NCBI GenBank assembly: GCA_045616125.1
Contig: JAZLGC010000067.1
Location: 1 to 64,000 of the forward strand
Direction of reading: 5' to 3'
From: Treponema_I sp045616125
Lineage (GTDB): Bacteria > Spirochaetota > Spirochaetia > Treponematales > Treponemataceae
DNA length: 64,000 nucleotides
Positions 6,591 to 15,105 of this stretch are shown in pieces. The first letter of the stretch is position 1. Each line of letters starts with the position of its first letter. The position numbers and the translations under genes were made by a program. The notes beneath the pieces were generated by a model that was given only the letters and a program-made list of their open reading frames with translations, made no database searches and was not told the origin of the DNA.

Positions 6591-8236
6591 GAATTACGTT
6601 CGGTCAGCGCAGTAAGTATTAGCTGTTCTGCTGATGCATTACCGGACAGGTACCGATTGTGAATATCCTGCAACCGGTTCTGGGTAAGAGATAAAGTCTG
6701 GGTGGGATCAGTTATACCGGATTCGGTATCACGGCGAAGAATCAGAATTGTATCGGCCAGAGACAGGGCTTCTTTTATATCGTGGGTTGCCATAATAACG
6801 GTGCGCTGAGCCCCCTTTTTATCCAGATACTGCAGATGTTCAAACAGTTCCAGAAGCTGCAGCCGCAGATTCAGATCCTGACTTTGAAAAGCTTCATCCA
6901 TAAGAAGAACCGGCGCCGGATACGCAAAAGCCCGAGCCAATGCGACCCGCTGCTTTTCGCCGCCGGAAAGCTCTGTTACACGAGCCCCGGCTTTGTGACT
7001 CAGTCCAACTTGGTGCAACAACTGCAGTGCCCGTTCAGTGGCAGCTTTTTTCCCCATGGTACGGTACAAAGGTGCTGCAATATTCTGTACAACAGACAAC
7101 GCCGGCAGCAATCGTGGTTCCTGAAAAATATAGGACACTGTCCGGTGCATACCGGAAGTTTTGACAGGTTCTGGAAGAAGACCGGCAATATAATCCAGTA
7201 AGGTGGTTTTGCCGGCCCCGCTCGGTGCAATGAGTGCAGTTACTGAACCTGCTGAAAAGGTGTGCGTAAAGTTTTGGTACACCGTTCTGCCGCTACGAAC
7301 GGAAGTAAAGTTCTGCACTCTGACTTCCATAGGTTGAAGGGACATCTTGTAGGGAGCAAAAATGTCATGCTGAACTTGTTTCAGCATCTTATTGGGATCC
7401 CGAAACAAGTTCGGGATGACATTATCTTTATGCGGGATGACATTATCTTCATGCGGGATGACAGGGACGGCATGCTGGATGACGAGGGCTGCCTTTGGGA
7501 TGACAGTAATAGATTTTCGGAAAACGGTTTCCAGGATAAAACTCACCGTTACCAGAATAAGGGTAATGGCAAAAACGTCTGCAGTTTCCAAATGCACTTT
7601 AGCGGTCTGCATGGCCGTTCCCAGGGCTTTCTGCGGCAAACTGATAACCTCTGCAGCAACCACCACTTTCCAGGTCTGGGCAAATGCTGTTACGGCACCG
7701 GCACTGAATACCGGCAAAGCGGACGGTATGTAACACCAAAGCACTTTCTGAGCCCGTGTAAAACCATACGCACGGCACATATCCAGCAATTTTGTATCTG
7801 TTGAAGTAAGCCCTTTATGAACTGAGGCAGTTACCACAGGCATGGTCATAATGACAGCAACAAAAACCGGCACTGTTCCCGTAGTAAACCAGAAAAGAGC
7901 AATAAGGATAAATGAAACCACCGGAGCAGCCTTAATAAAGGCAAAGGGAATGCGCAGAAACCGTTCTGCTGCAGGAACAAAAGCCTGCACTGATCCAATA
8001 AGAACCGATAGCAGAACGGAGATTGCAAAGGCAGATACTACACGGCCCAAGGTTGCAGCAAGTTGCGCACGGAACCCTGCAGTTCTTAGTAGCTGCCAGG
8101 AACGGAGCAGAACCGTTGCAGGGTCCGGAAGTATCAGAGGAGAATCAACTGCGCGTTCCAGACATACCCATACCACCAGCAGAAAGGCAAGGGGGATGAG
8201 GACGGTCTGAACCAGGCGTTTTATGGCTGATTTCAT
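6587..8236 (-). CDS. ABC transporter permease-ATPase fusion (SsuC-SsuB / TauC-TauB type)
   Basis: One 549-residue polypeptide combines two importer subunits. Residues 1-245 are a six-helix permease of the nitrate/sulfonate/taurine group, with the EAA-type loop around MCRAYGFTRAQKVLW. Residues ~310-549 are its ATPase: Walker A APSGAGKTT, signature LSGGEKQ, Walker B VLLMDEAF and switch MATHD. The ~50-residue linker is the translated product of dispersed repeat A with degenerate tandem units (VIPHEDN, VIPHKDN, then NKMLKQVQHD). These subunits are normally separate genes, so a repeat insertion probably removed the stop and joined them. No ribosome site is clear before ATG 8236. It forms an operon with the binding protein at 8326. 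Confidence 0.85.
   Translation of the reverse strand: MKSAIKRLVQTVLIPLAFLLVVWVCLERAVDSPLILPDPATVLLRSWQLLRTAGFRAQLAATLGRVVSAFAISVLLSVLIGSVQAFVPAAERFLRIPFAFIKAAPVVSFILIALFWFTTGTVPVFVAVIMTMPVVTASVHKGLTSTDTKLLDMCRAYGFTRAQKVLWCYIPSALPVFSAGAVTAFAQTWKVVVAAEVISLPQKALGTAMQTAKVHLETADVFAITLILVTVSFILETVFRKSITVIPKAALVIQHAVPVIPHEDNVIPHKDNVIPNLFRDPNKMLKQVQHDIFAPYKMSLQPMEVRVQNFTSVRSGRTVYQNFTHTFSAGSVTALIAPSGAGKTTLLDYIAGLLPEPVKTSGMHRTVSYIFQEPRLLPALSVVQNIAAPLYRTMGKKAATERALQLLHQVGLSHKAGARVTELSGGEKQRVALARAFAYPAPVLLMDEAFQSQDLNLRLQLLELFEHLQYLDKKGAQRTVIMATHDIKEALSLADTILILRRDTESGITDPTQTLSLTQNRLQDIHNRYLSGNASAEQLILTALTERNS
7363..7505. repeat. Dispersed repeat family A forming the fusion linker
   Basis: A full family A copy (TGCTGAACTTGTTTCAGCAT plus GATCCCGAAACAAGTTCGGG) followed by four decaying GGGATGACA units about 20-25 nt apart. 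It lies precisely between the permease and ATPase coding parts. Confidence 0.85.
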
Positions 8237-8252
8237 GGTTAGTTACATTTCA

Positions 8253-8323
8253 GGGATCCCGAAACAAGTTCGGGATGACATCGTCGGAGTCCCGAGTGTC
8301 ATGCTGAACTTGTTTCAGCATCT
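8253..8323. repeat. Dispersed repeat family A, intergenic
   Basis: Both palindromic halves occur, here in reversed order (GATCCCGAAACAAGTTCGGG first, then TGCTGAACTTGTTTCAGCAT). It fills the gap between the binding-protein gene and the permease-ATPase gene and would form two hairpins in the operon mRNA. Confidence 0.8.
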
Positions 8324-8325
8324 CA

Positions 8326-9267
8326 TCACTTGAAGTAGAAACCGGCATCCGGCAGTTTGCCGCCGATAGATTCAGGAGCAAAAGTCAGGAATACCTTGAG
8401 CAGGTTTTCTACCTGTGGACGAGCTTCTTCAGCCGATGCATAAGTAAAGTTTGCATAGGGAACAGATTTTGCAACAATGGCAGCTTTAAGCCCCAGGGTA
8501 TGTTTTTCTACCAGTTTGCCTGCTTCAGCCGGATTAGCGTTGGTCCATTCAATTGACTGTTTATAGGCGGCAAGGAAAGCACGAACTGTTTCAGGATATT
8601 TCTGTGCGAACTCGGCACGTACAACGATTACAGTCATAGGGTAATTAACCGGGCCCCATTCTTTCTGCAGATCAATGGCACGGCGAACGTCAGGTGAGTT
8701 CATGCAGGCAACGGTAGCAAATGGTTCCGGTACGCAGGCGGTTTCAATTTTGCCTGATGCAATGGCGGCAGCCAGTTCAGCAGTAGGAATTGAATAGTCC
8801 AGGTTCACAGAAACGCCGTTCTTGTCTGCCAGATAGCGCATCATGTATTCAGGGGTGGCACCCTGGCCGGCAACGTATACGGTTTTGCCGTTCAGATCTT
8901 TCATTGTTTTGATTGCCGGGTTACGGGTAATGACGGTCAGCATACCGTTGCCGCAGACACCAGCCATAATGATTCTGCCTTTGTTGGCGTTGTACACCTT
9001 TGCGGCAGCATTGGGCGGAAGAATTCCGATGTCATATTCGCCCTTGATGATTTTGGGCAGAAACACGTCAGCAGCTCCGGCGTTTTCAAATACGCTTTCT
9101 ACGCCACCCAGGTCAGGATGGTTTTCAAACAGATATGCCATACCAACGGCACTTGGACCGTTAAGGGCAGCAACACGAACAACTGCAGGGGTTTCTGCTG
9201 TTAAGGCTGTGGCACCAAGCATGCCGGCAAGAAGTATACCGGCAACCAAATGTACAATTTTTTTCAT
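8326..9267 (-). CDS. ABC transporter substrate-binding protein (SsuA/NMT1-like)
   Basis: A 313-residue periplasmic protein with a signal peptide ending near TALTAE (residues 1-24). The mature part follows the SsuA/TauA/ThiY type: ALNGPSAVGMAYLFEN, then YDIGILPPNAAAKVYN, DLNGKTVYVAGQGATPEYMM and CVPEPFATVA, typical of the hinge and ligand-binding loops. It delivers a small organic ligand (sulfonate, nitrate-like or thiamine precursor; not determinable) to the fused permease-ATPase downstream. The start ATG is preceded by GGAGA at 7-nt spacing. Confidence 0.85.
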   Translation of the reverse strand: MKKIVHLVAGILLAGMLGATALTAETPAVVRVAALNGPSAVGMAYLFENHPDLGGVESVFENAGAADVFLPKIIKGEYDIGILPPNAAAKVYNANKGRIIMAGVCGNGMLTVITRNPAIKTMKDLNGKTVYVAGQGATPEYMMRYLADKNGVSVNLDYSIPTAELAAAIASGKIETACVPEPFATVACMNSPDVRRAIDLQKEWGPVNYPMTVIVVRAEFAQKYPETVRAFLAAYKQSIEWTNANPAEAGKLVEKHTLGLKAAIVAKSVPYANFTYASAEEARPQVENLLKVFLTFAPESIGGKLPDAGFYFK

Positions 9268-9280
9268 AATCTATCTCCAG

Positions 9281-9361
9281 TCATGCTGAACTTGATTCAG
9301 CATCTATTTTTTTGAGATCCCGAAACAAGTTCGGGGTGACATCATGTGCAATCGGGATGAC
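9281..9361. repeat. Dispersed repeat family A between clpC and the binding-protein gene
   Basis: TGCTGAACTTGATTCAGCAT, a T-run, then GATCCCGAAACAAGTTCGGG and a partial ATCGGGATGACAT unit. It occupies nearly all of the gap and overlaps the leader of the binding-protein gene. Confidence 0.75.
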
Positions 9362-9371
9362 ATTATCCGCG

Positions 9372-12056
9372 TTACTTAGTCAGGGCCACTGAGCCTGCCG
9401 AAGTGTCACTGACCGTCTTTTGAGACTTCTCTTTCTTAGCAGCGCCCTTCGACAAGCCGATTCGAGACGTGGGACCCTTCGACAAGCCGCTACGAGACTT
9501 CGGACCCTTCGACAAGCTCAGGGATCCTTCGTTGCGAATCAGGGATCCTGTCTTGAAATCTACCGTTATAGTATCTCCGGGTTTTACATCACCTGCAAGA
9601 ATCATCAGGGCGGCTGGATCTTCTATTTCGCGCTGAATCAGACGGCGCATAGGTCGTGCACCAAACTGCGGTTCGTATCCGTTTTCAATCAGATATTCCC
9701 GGGCGGATGGTTTTAACTTCAAAGAAAGGCCCTGCTCTTTCAGGCGGTCCTCAAATTCAGAAAGCTGGTTATCAAGAATCCTGCTGACTTCGGCCTTACT
9801 CAGCGTAGTAAATACTACCGTGTCATCAATACGGTTCAGCAATTCGGGACTCATGATCTTTTTCAGCTCGCTTAAGGCGCTCTGCTTCATATCGTCATAA
9901 TCCATCAATCCGTCCCCACTGCTGCTGAACCCCAACCGGTTACCGGTAGTTATCTGCCGCGCTCCCGCATTACTGGTCATGATGATAACCGTATTCCGGA
10001 AGTTTACCGTGTGCCCCAGGTTATCCCGCAGCTCGCCTTCTTCAAGCATCTGAAGCAGAAGATTGAAAATATCAGGATGAGCCTTCTCAATTTCGTCCAG
10101 CAGAACAACACTGTACGGATTGCGGCGCACTTTTTCCGTCAGAACGCCACCTTCTTCATATCCCACATATCCCGGAGGAGCACCTACCAGACGGCTTGAG
10201 GTGTGCTTTTCCATAAAATCCGACATATCAACGCGGATCAGAGCATCTTCACTTCCAAAAAGGAACCGGGCAAGGGTCTTAGCCAGTAACGTCTTACCGA
10301 CACCAGTTGGGCCCAGGAAAATAAAAGATCCCTGAGGCCGCTTAAAGCTTGATACCCCGGCACGACTCCGGCGTACAGCGCTGCTTATCAGCCGGATAGC
10401 CTCATCCTGCCCTACAACGGTTTTGTGCAGTTCCTCTTCCATATGCAGAAGCCGTGATGTTTCGGCCGTATTCAGCTGTTCCATGGGAATACCGGTAATG
10501 GTGTTGAGCACCGTACAGACATCGTGCACGGTTACGGTATTTCGGGCCGTTATGGTAGTTGGCAGCCGGTTCTTACCAAGTTCTTCGGCACGGAGACGCA
10601 GAATGCGCACTTCATCACGTACCTGGGCCGCCCGTTCGTAATTCTGGCTTTCTACCATCTGATTCTTTTCTTCAATCAGAATGGCAATCTGTTTTTCAAG
10701 CTCTGCCAGTTCTGCCGGGCGTTCGTCAGCTTCAATCTTTTTTAATGCTCCGGCTTCGTCCAGAAGATCAATGGCTTTGTCGGGCAGAAAACGGTCGGTT
10801 ATGTAGCGGCGGCTGAAAGTAACGATGGCCTTTATCACACCATCTGCATACTTAACGTGATGGTATTCTTCGTACTTTTTCTTTATTCCTTCAAGAATTG
10901 CTTCCGTTTCTTTATCGCTTGGTTCATTTACCTGCACAATCTGAAACCGGCGTTCAAGGGCAGCATCTTTTTCAAAATACTTCCGGTATTCTTTTAATGT
11001 GGTGGCACCGATGCATTGCAGTTCACCGCGGCTTAATGCAGGCTTCAGCATATTGCTGGCATCCATGGAACCTTCTGCCCCACCCGCTCCAATCAGTGTA
11101 TGAAGTTCATCAATGAATATAATGATGTTTTTCTGTTCCTGAATTTCCTTGATAATGCGCTTCATGCGCTCTTCAAATTCACCGCGATACTTGGTTCCGG
11201 CGATTACCAGAGCAAGATCAAGAACAATTACCCGTTTGTTTATCAGGTTTCCGGGTACCGTTTCTGAGACAATGCGCTGGGCAAGGCCTTCAACAATGGC
11301 CGTTTTACCGACGCCTGGTTCACCTACCAGCACCGGATTATTCTTGTTGCGGCGGCTTAGAATCTGAATAAGCCGCTGAATTTCACGGTCTCGTCCTACT
11401 ACCGGATCTATAGTTCCATTCCGAACCTGTGCGGTAAGATCTTTACTGAATTCTGCAAGAAAACTTTCTGCAGAACCCTGACTTTCGCTATTACCTCTTT
11501 TTTTACCTGCTGTAACGCCATCAGAATTCCGACCGGTATCTGCAGTATCTCCGTCTCTTCCTCCATTACCACTGCCCCGCAGGCTGCCGTTGGCTGATGA
11601 ATCAACTTCTTTAAGGGTGTTTATCACGGTTTGCCGCATTTCATCCAGCGTAAGGGGAATTTCCATAAAATACCGTGCTACAGTGCTGTTATCTTCCCGA
11701 ATGGCGGCAAGAAGCAGATGTTCGGTACCGATATACTCATGGCGCAACGAACGTGATTCCACCGAGGCAGTGTCCAGAAGACTCCTAAGTCTGCGCGAAG
11801 GCGGTATGTCTGAATCCCGGTTAGGGGTAGTAAAAGCAGAATCTGTTTTGGGCATGTTCTGACGCAGAGCAAGTTCAAGCATCAAGGTGTTTACGCCTGC
11901 ATTGTGCATGGCGTGGTAGGCAACACAGTCGGTCAGTTCCAGGATGGCTAATACAACGTGTTCCGGATACAGCAAGGTACTGCCCATGTTTCGGGCAATG
12001 CGCTGTGAGTAAAATACCAGTAATTTCTGGGCGCGTGGTGATAAACCTTTAATCAT
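9372..12056 (-). CDS. clpC: ATP-dependent Clp protease ATP-binding subunit ClpC
   Basis: This 894-residue Hsp100 unfoldase has two N-terminal Clp_N repeats (residues ~5-145), AAA-1 with Walker A GEPGVGKTA, a middle UVR-type coiled coil (LEKQIAILIEEKNQMVESQ), and AAA-2 with GPTGVGKTLLAKTLA and a ClpP-docking loop candidate TGNRLGF. It unfolds proteins for ClpP in the cytoplasm. The last ~45 residues (SLSLSKGPKSRSGLSKGP...) are an extra tail translated from repeat family B, not part of the family. Start ATG 12056 is preferred over the upstream GTG because GAGAG lies 5 nt before it. It is the last gene of the mcsA-mcsB-clpC group; no ctsR is present. Confidence 0.95.
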   Translation of the reverse strand: MIKGLSPRAQKLLVFYSQRIARNMGSTLLYPEHVVLAILELTDCVAYHAMHNAGVNTLMLELALRQNMPKTDSAFTTPNRDSDIPPSRRLRSLLDTASVESRSLRHEYIGTEHLLLAAIREDNSTVARYFMEIPLTLDEMRQTVINTLKEVDSSANGSLRGSGNGGRDGDTADTGRNSDGVTAGKKRGNSESQGSAESFLAEFSKDLTAQVRNGTIDPVVGRDREIQRLIQILSRRNKNNPVLVGEPGVGKTAIVEGLAQRIVSETVPGNLINKRVIVLDLALVIAGTKYRGEFEERMKRIIKEIQEQKNIIIFIDELHTLIGAGGAEGSMDASNMLKPALSRGELQCIGATTLKEYRKYFEKDAALERRFQIVQVNEPSDKETEAILEGIKKKYEEYHHVKYADGVIKAIVTFSRRYITDRFLPDKAIDLLDEAGALKKIEADERPAELAELEKQIAILIEEKNQMVESQNYERAAQVRDEVRILRLRAEELGKNRLPTTITARNTVTVHDVCTVLNTITGIPMEQLNTAETSRLLHMEEELHKTVVGQDEAIRLISSAVRRSRAGVSSFKRPQGSFIFLGPTGVGKTLLAKTLARFLFGSEDALIRVDMSDFMEKHTSSRLVGAPPGYVGYEEGGVLTEKVRRNPYSVVLLDEIEKAHPDIFNLLLQMLEEGELRDNLGHTVNFRNTVIIMTSNAGARQITTGNRLGFSSSGDGLMDYDDMKQSALSELKKIMSPELLNRIDDTVVFTTLSKAEVSRILDNQLSEFEDRLKEQGLSLKLKPSAREYLIENGYEPQFGARPMRRLIQREIEDPAALMILAGDVKPGDTITVDFKTGSLIRNEGSLSLSKGPKSRSGLSKGPTSRIGLSKGAAKKEKSQKTVSDTSAGSVALTK
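9441..9552. repeat. Dispersed repeat family B in the clpC 3' end
   Basis: Three spaced copies of CCCTTCGACAAGC, the last continuing as TCAGGGATCC. They are read in frame on the minus strand as repeated LSKG peptides and add a basic tail to ClpC. Confidence 0.8.
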
Positions 12057-12088
12057 ATACACTCTCTTTTTTAAGTACCTTTTTACCG

Positions 12089-12155
12089 GACCCTTCGACA
12101 GGCTCAGGGATCCTGAAACGTCCTGGCAGGGTCACTGAGCCTGTCGAAGTGCCAC
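12089..12155. repeat. Dispersed repeat family B between mcsB and clpC
   Basis: A CCCTTCGACAGGCTCAGGGA copy faces an inverted copy, CACTGAGCCTGTCGAAG. The two can pair to form a long hairpin in the mcsB-clpC intercistronic mRNA. Confidence 0.8.
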
Positions 12156-12161
12156 TGCCCA

Positions 12162-13253
12162 TTAGTCCCTGGTCAGCAGTTCTGCAGCGGCTTCCTGCAG
12201 AATTAGCGCTCTCAGCCGGTCAATCTGCTGCTCTTCGGTCCTTACATCGTCTTCAAATTCCAGATTGCCGGTGCGGATAACAAACCCCAACTGGGCAGTC
12301 TGAATACGGTTCAACAGTACAAAAAAATCAGTTTTTTTCAGGCCGGTAACATGGCCCAAATCATACGCCCATTTCATGGCAGAAACCAGTTCAATACCTT
12401 CATGCAGGTTCAGGAACTTGCACGAATTAACGGTAGCAAGAGCCCGGCCTGTTTTATCACGAATGGTAGTCGGAATAGACTGCTCCAGATCAAGACGTGA
12501 CTTCCGTTCAATTTCAATAATATTGCGTGTAGTCTGCACCACCTGGGCAATAAGATCTGTTTCACTCAAAGGCCAGCGGCTGCCGGTGGAAATGCGGTAC
12601 CAGCTGCCCAGTGCTTTGGCATTGCCCAGCGGAGATGTAGCATAGCAGGCATAAACATCAAACCCCTGTTCAATAAGGGAACGGAACAGTTTTTCATGCA
12701 AAGCCGCCTGTGTAAGGCTTGGAAGATGCAGCTGAACCGAGATTTTAAGGCCGGTGCCGGCATCACGCAGATTAGCTGTATGATAGCCGTTTTTCACATC
12801 GCCAGAGAACAAGAGGTATTCCTGCAGCTGCCGGTCAATTTCTGCACACTCATCGTACACTTTCTGCGGACAGAATCCGGTCATAACATTGGACAGATGC
12901 AGATGATCCTTCCGGTTAACAGTACAGGTTACCCGGCCGTCATCACGGACAACGGCGCCGGTTTCAAGTTTATTGAGCATATCGGTAGTAAGAACACCCC
13001 GTTCCACCAGAATCTGGCGGCCTAAAGGTTCAATGTTACCGGTATGGAAACTCTGATAGGTATCACTTCCCTGAATATGAGAAAAGGCGTCAAAGATTAT
13101 GGACTCAACGCGAGGCTTATCTTCGCTTTTTAATGTCCGGGGAAACTGGAAATCGCGGAGATTACGGGCAAGACGTACGCGGGTACTGGTTACAACATCG
13201 GTATCAAGACCGTCCTGGGCATACCAGGTATTTAACGAAGCAAACTCAGTCAT
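12162..13253 (-). CDS. mcsB: McsB-like ATP:guanido phosphotransferase, active site apparently degenerate
   Basis: A 363-residue homologue of protein-arginine kinase McsB, with the nucleotide-binding STRVRLARNL motif intact near residue 27. Compared with remembered Bacillus/Geobacillus McsB, three catalytic motifs differ. NEEDHLR is NRKDHLH, the cysteine motif LTSCPTN..GTGLR is HTANLRDAGTGLK, and the GEGSEA-type glutamate segment aligns with GNAKALG, so both catalytic acids appear to be lysine and the cysteine is gone. I infer a non-catalytic adaptor for ClpC rather than an active kinase. It starts inside the mcsA stop region (8-bp overlap), so the two are coupled. Confidence 0.85.
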   Translation of the reverse strand: MTEFASLNTWYAQDGLDTDVVTSTRVRLARNLRDFQFPRTLKSEDKPRVESIIFDAFSHIQGSDTYQSFHTGNIEPLGRQILVERGVLTTDMLNKLETGAVVRDDGRVTCTVNRKDHLHLSNVMTGFCPQKVYDECAEIDRQLQEYLLFSGDVKNGYHTANLRDAGTGLKISVQLHLPSLTQAALHEKLFRSLIEQGFDVYACYATSPLGNAKALGSWYRISTGSRWPLSETDLIAQVVQTTRNIIEIERKSRLDLEQSIPTTIRDKTGRALATVNSCKFLNLHEGIELVSAMKWAYDLGHVTGLKKTDFFVLLNRIQTAQLGFVIRTGNLEFEDDVRTEEQQIDRLRALILQEAAAELLTRD

Positions 13254-13755
13254 GTTTTACATCCCGGATAATGCCGTCAGAGGGAACACCGGTAGATTCA
13301 TCAAGCTGTCTGATTCTGTCCCGGTAAACGGCTGCTTTCTCGTAGTCTTCTGCGGCAACAGCAGCATCAAGTTTACTCTGCAGAATGGCACGGTCTTCAA
13401 GGACAGGCCGTCCAAAGGTAAGACGGCGGGGCAAACTGCCGGTATATTCGGCATCCGGATTTTTCAGGCGTAACAATCCGTTGATTTCATCGGCAAACTG
13501 TTTGTAACAGTTGGGACAGCCAACACGGCGCAGCTTCTTTATTTCCTCAAGGCTTGTGCCGCAGACCGTACAGGGATGTACCTCGGTAAAATCCTTCATC
13601 AGGCGTTGAATGGTTGATTCAATATGATCGCTGTGACTTTCTATTCCCCGGCTTCTGGCACAGTCTGCACACAGATGCAGTTCCATCTTTTCGCTGCCGT
13701 GACGCTGCTGAATCATCATCACCGCTTCATTCACTTTACAGATATCGCATTTCAT
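13246..13755 (-). CDS. mcsA: McsA, zinc-finger activator of McsB with UVR motif
   Basis: The 169-residue protein has four CxxC pairs (C3/C6, a HLCADC pair near 28-31, HPCTVC near 62-65 and GCPNC near 80-83) forming two zinc sites, and a C-terminal UvrB/UvrC motif (LDAAVAAEDYEKAAVYRDRI). In Firmicutes McsA binds and activates McsB and links it to ClpC. All zinc ligands are kept although the partner kinase is degenerate, which supports a structural rather than enzymatic complex. It lies 27 bp after lolE, so it may be transcribed with the Lol genes. Confidence 0.9.
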   Translation of the reverse strand: MKCDICKVNEAVMMIQQRHGSEKMELHLCADCARSRGIESHSDHIESTIQRLMKDFTEVHPCTVCGTSLEEIKKLRRVGCPNCYKQFADEINGLLRLKNPDAEYTGSLPRRLTFGRPVLEDRAILQSKLDAAVAAEDYEKAAVYRDRIRQLDESTGVPSDGIIRDVKHD

Positions 13756-13782
13756 CCAAACAAAACCTCAGGTTAATCGTAT

Positions 13783-15105
13783 TCAGACTTTACGCAGTAC
13801 CGCCAGAGGCTTTTCCTTTCCTGCATTGCGGGCAGGAATAACAGAAACCAGAACAGAAAGAAGAATGGTTCCTAAAGCAACTGCAAAAAGCTGATTGAAA
13901 GGGATAATTACCGGTATGGATTCCAGATAGTATTCCGGGTTCAAAAGTTGAATAGGCACGTAGGAATTTCCCTCGGTAATAATATACACAAATTTTGTAA
14001 GCAAGTTAATTAAATCCTCAAAAAACTGCAGGATCCGGTTAACATTGACGGCTGCCAGAAGCCCCAGTGGCACGCCCAGCGCAACACCGGCTGTGCCTGC
14101 AAATGTTCCGGTAAGCACATAACTTATAGTTATACCGGCAGGACTTGCTCCCATACTTTTAAGAACTGCAATTTCTTTTCGGCGTTCCAGAACAAGCATG
14201 ACAAGGGCAGACGAAATACTCATGGAAGCAACAAGGACAATCAGGAACATGACAAACAGCAGCATGACCCGTGTAGAAGAAAAGTTTTCGTACTGTGCAG
14301 TATTTACCTGCTGCCACCGGTACACGCCAAATCCGTTGGGACACATCATCTGAATCTGTCTTGTAATGGTATTGAGTCCTGCTGAATAGGCATCTTCTGT
14401 CTCTACGCCTACAATAATCTGACCTGCCACACTGGAAAGAAAATCAAAGCCGGTATCTAGCGGGATAAACACCCAAAGGGCATCAATTTCCTGGTATCCG
14501 GAAGATACGATTCCCCCTACGGTAAAGGTTTTTACTTTGGGCACCGTAACGCCACGGGAATTGGTAGAGCTTGAAATAAGGCGGAGAGAATCCCCTACGG
14601 AAAGGCCCAGATTTCCGGCAATTTTCTGACCAACGAGAGCCGTAGTTGTACCGGATAGATCTGCTGAACCTTCGTGCACGGTAAGATACTGGGAAAAAGC
14701 CTGGTTTTCTGTAAACAATCCTGGTTCAACAGCCCGCACTACAGCACCACTGCGGCCTGCAGGCCCTGCTGCCAGCACGGTTCCCTGCCGCTCTATCCAT
14801 GCACCGGTAACACCGGGAATCTGCCGCACCTGAGAGGCAATATCTTCCAGATCAGAGCGGTTACTGGCAGTGTCACTGTATGACTTATACTGGGCAACCT
14901 GCACATGAAAACTGCTCAAACCAATAAGACGACCGGTGATACCCTGAATCATGCCTTCTGAAACAGTGAGAACCACTACCAGCGGTATAAGTGCCAGCGC
15001 AATGCACACAATGGCGCCTGCAAGACTTTTGCGGGCACTGCCGGTTGCAGAAGTTTTGGGGAATATAATACGGGATGCCAGAAATGCTGATGAAGAAAAG
15101 GTCAT
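13783..15105 (-). CDS. lolE: Lipoprotein-releasing ABC permease (LolC/LolE family), second copy
   Basis: A 440-residue inner-membrane protein with one N-terminal helix, a large periplasmic MacB-like domain (residues ~50-270) and three C-terminal helices (MLLFVMFLIVLVAS, TGTFAGTAGVALGV, ALGTILLSVLVSVIPA). The LERRKEIAVLKSMGAS loop after the second helix is the FtsX/LolCE coupling segment. It forms the lipoprotein extractor with LolD and the other permease. ATGA overlap with lolD shows translational coupling. Assignment as LolE follows E. coli gene order and is not proven by sequence. Confidence 0.85.
   Translation of the reverse strand: MTFSSSAFLASRIIFPKTSATGSARKSLAGAIVCIALALIPLVVVLTVSEGMIQGITGRLIGLSSFHVQVAQYKSYSDTASNRSDLEDIASQVRQIPGVTGAWIERQGTVLAAGPAGRSGAVVRAVEPGLFTENQAFSQYLTVHEGSADLSGTTTALVGQKIAGNLGLSVGDSLRLISSSTNSRGVTVPKVKTFTVGGIVSSGYQEIDALWVFIPLDTGFDFLSSVAGQIIVGVETEDAYSAGLNTITRQIQMMCPNGFGVYRWQQVNTAQYENFSSTRVMLLFVMFLIVLVASMSISSALVMLVLERRKEIAVLKSMGASPAGITISYVLTGTFAGTAGVALGVPLGLLAAVNVNRILQFFEDLINLLTKFVYIITEGNSYVPIQLLNPEYYLESIPVIIPFNQLFAVALGTILLSVLVSVIPARNAGKEKPLAVLRKV

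Noticed and set aside
7262..7804. 180-residue plus-strand frame
   Set aside because: Antisense to the permease-ATPase fusion; it is open partly because the palindromic repeats are open on both strands.
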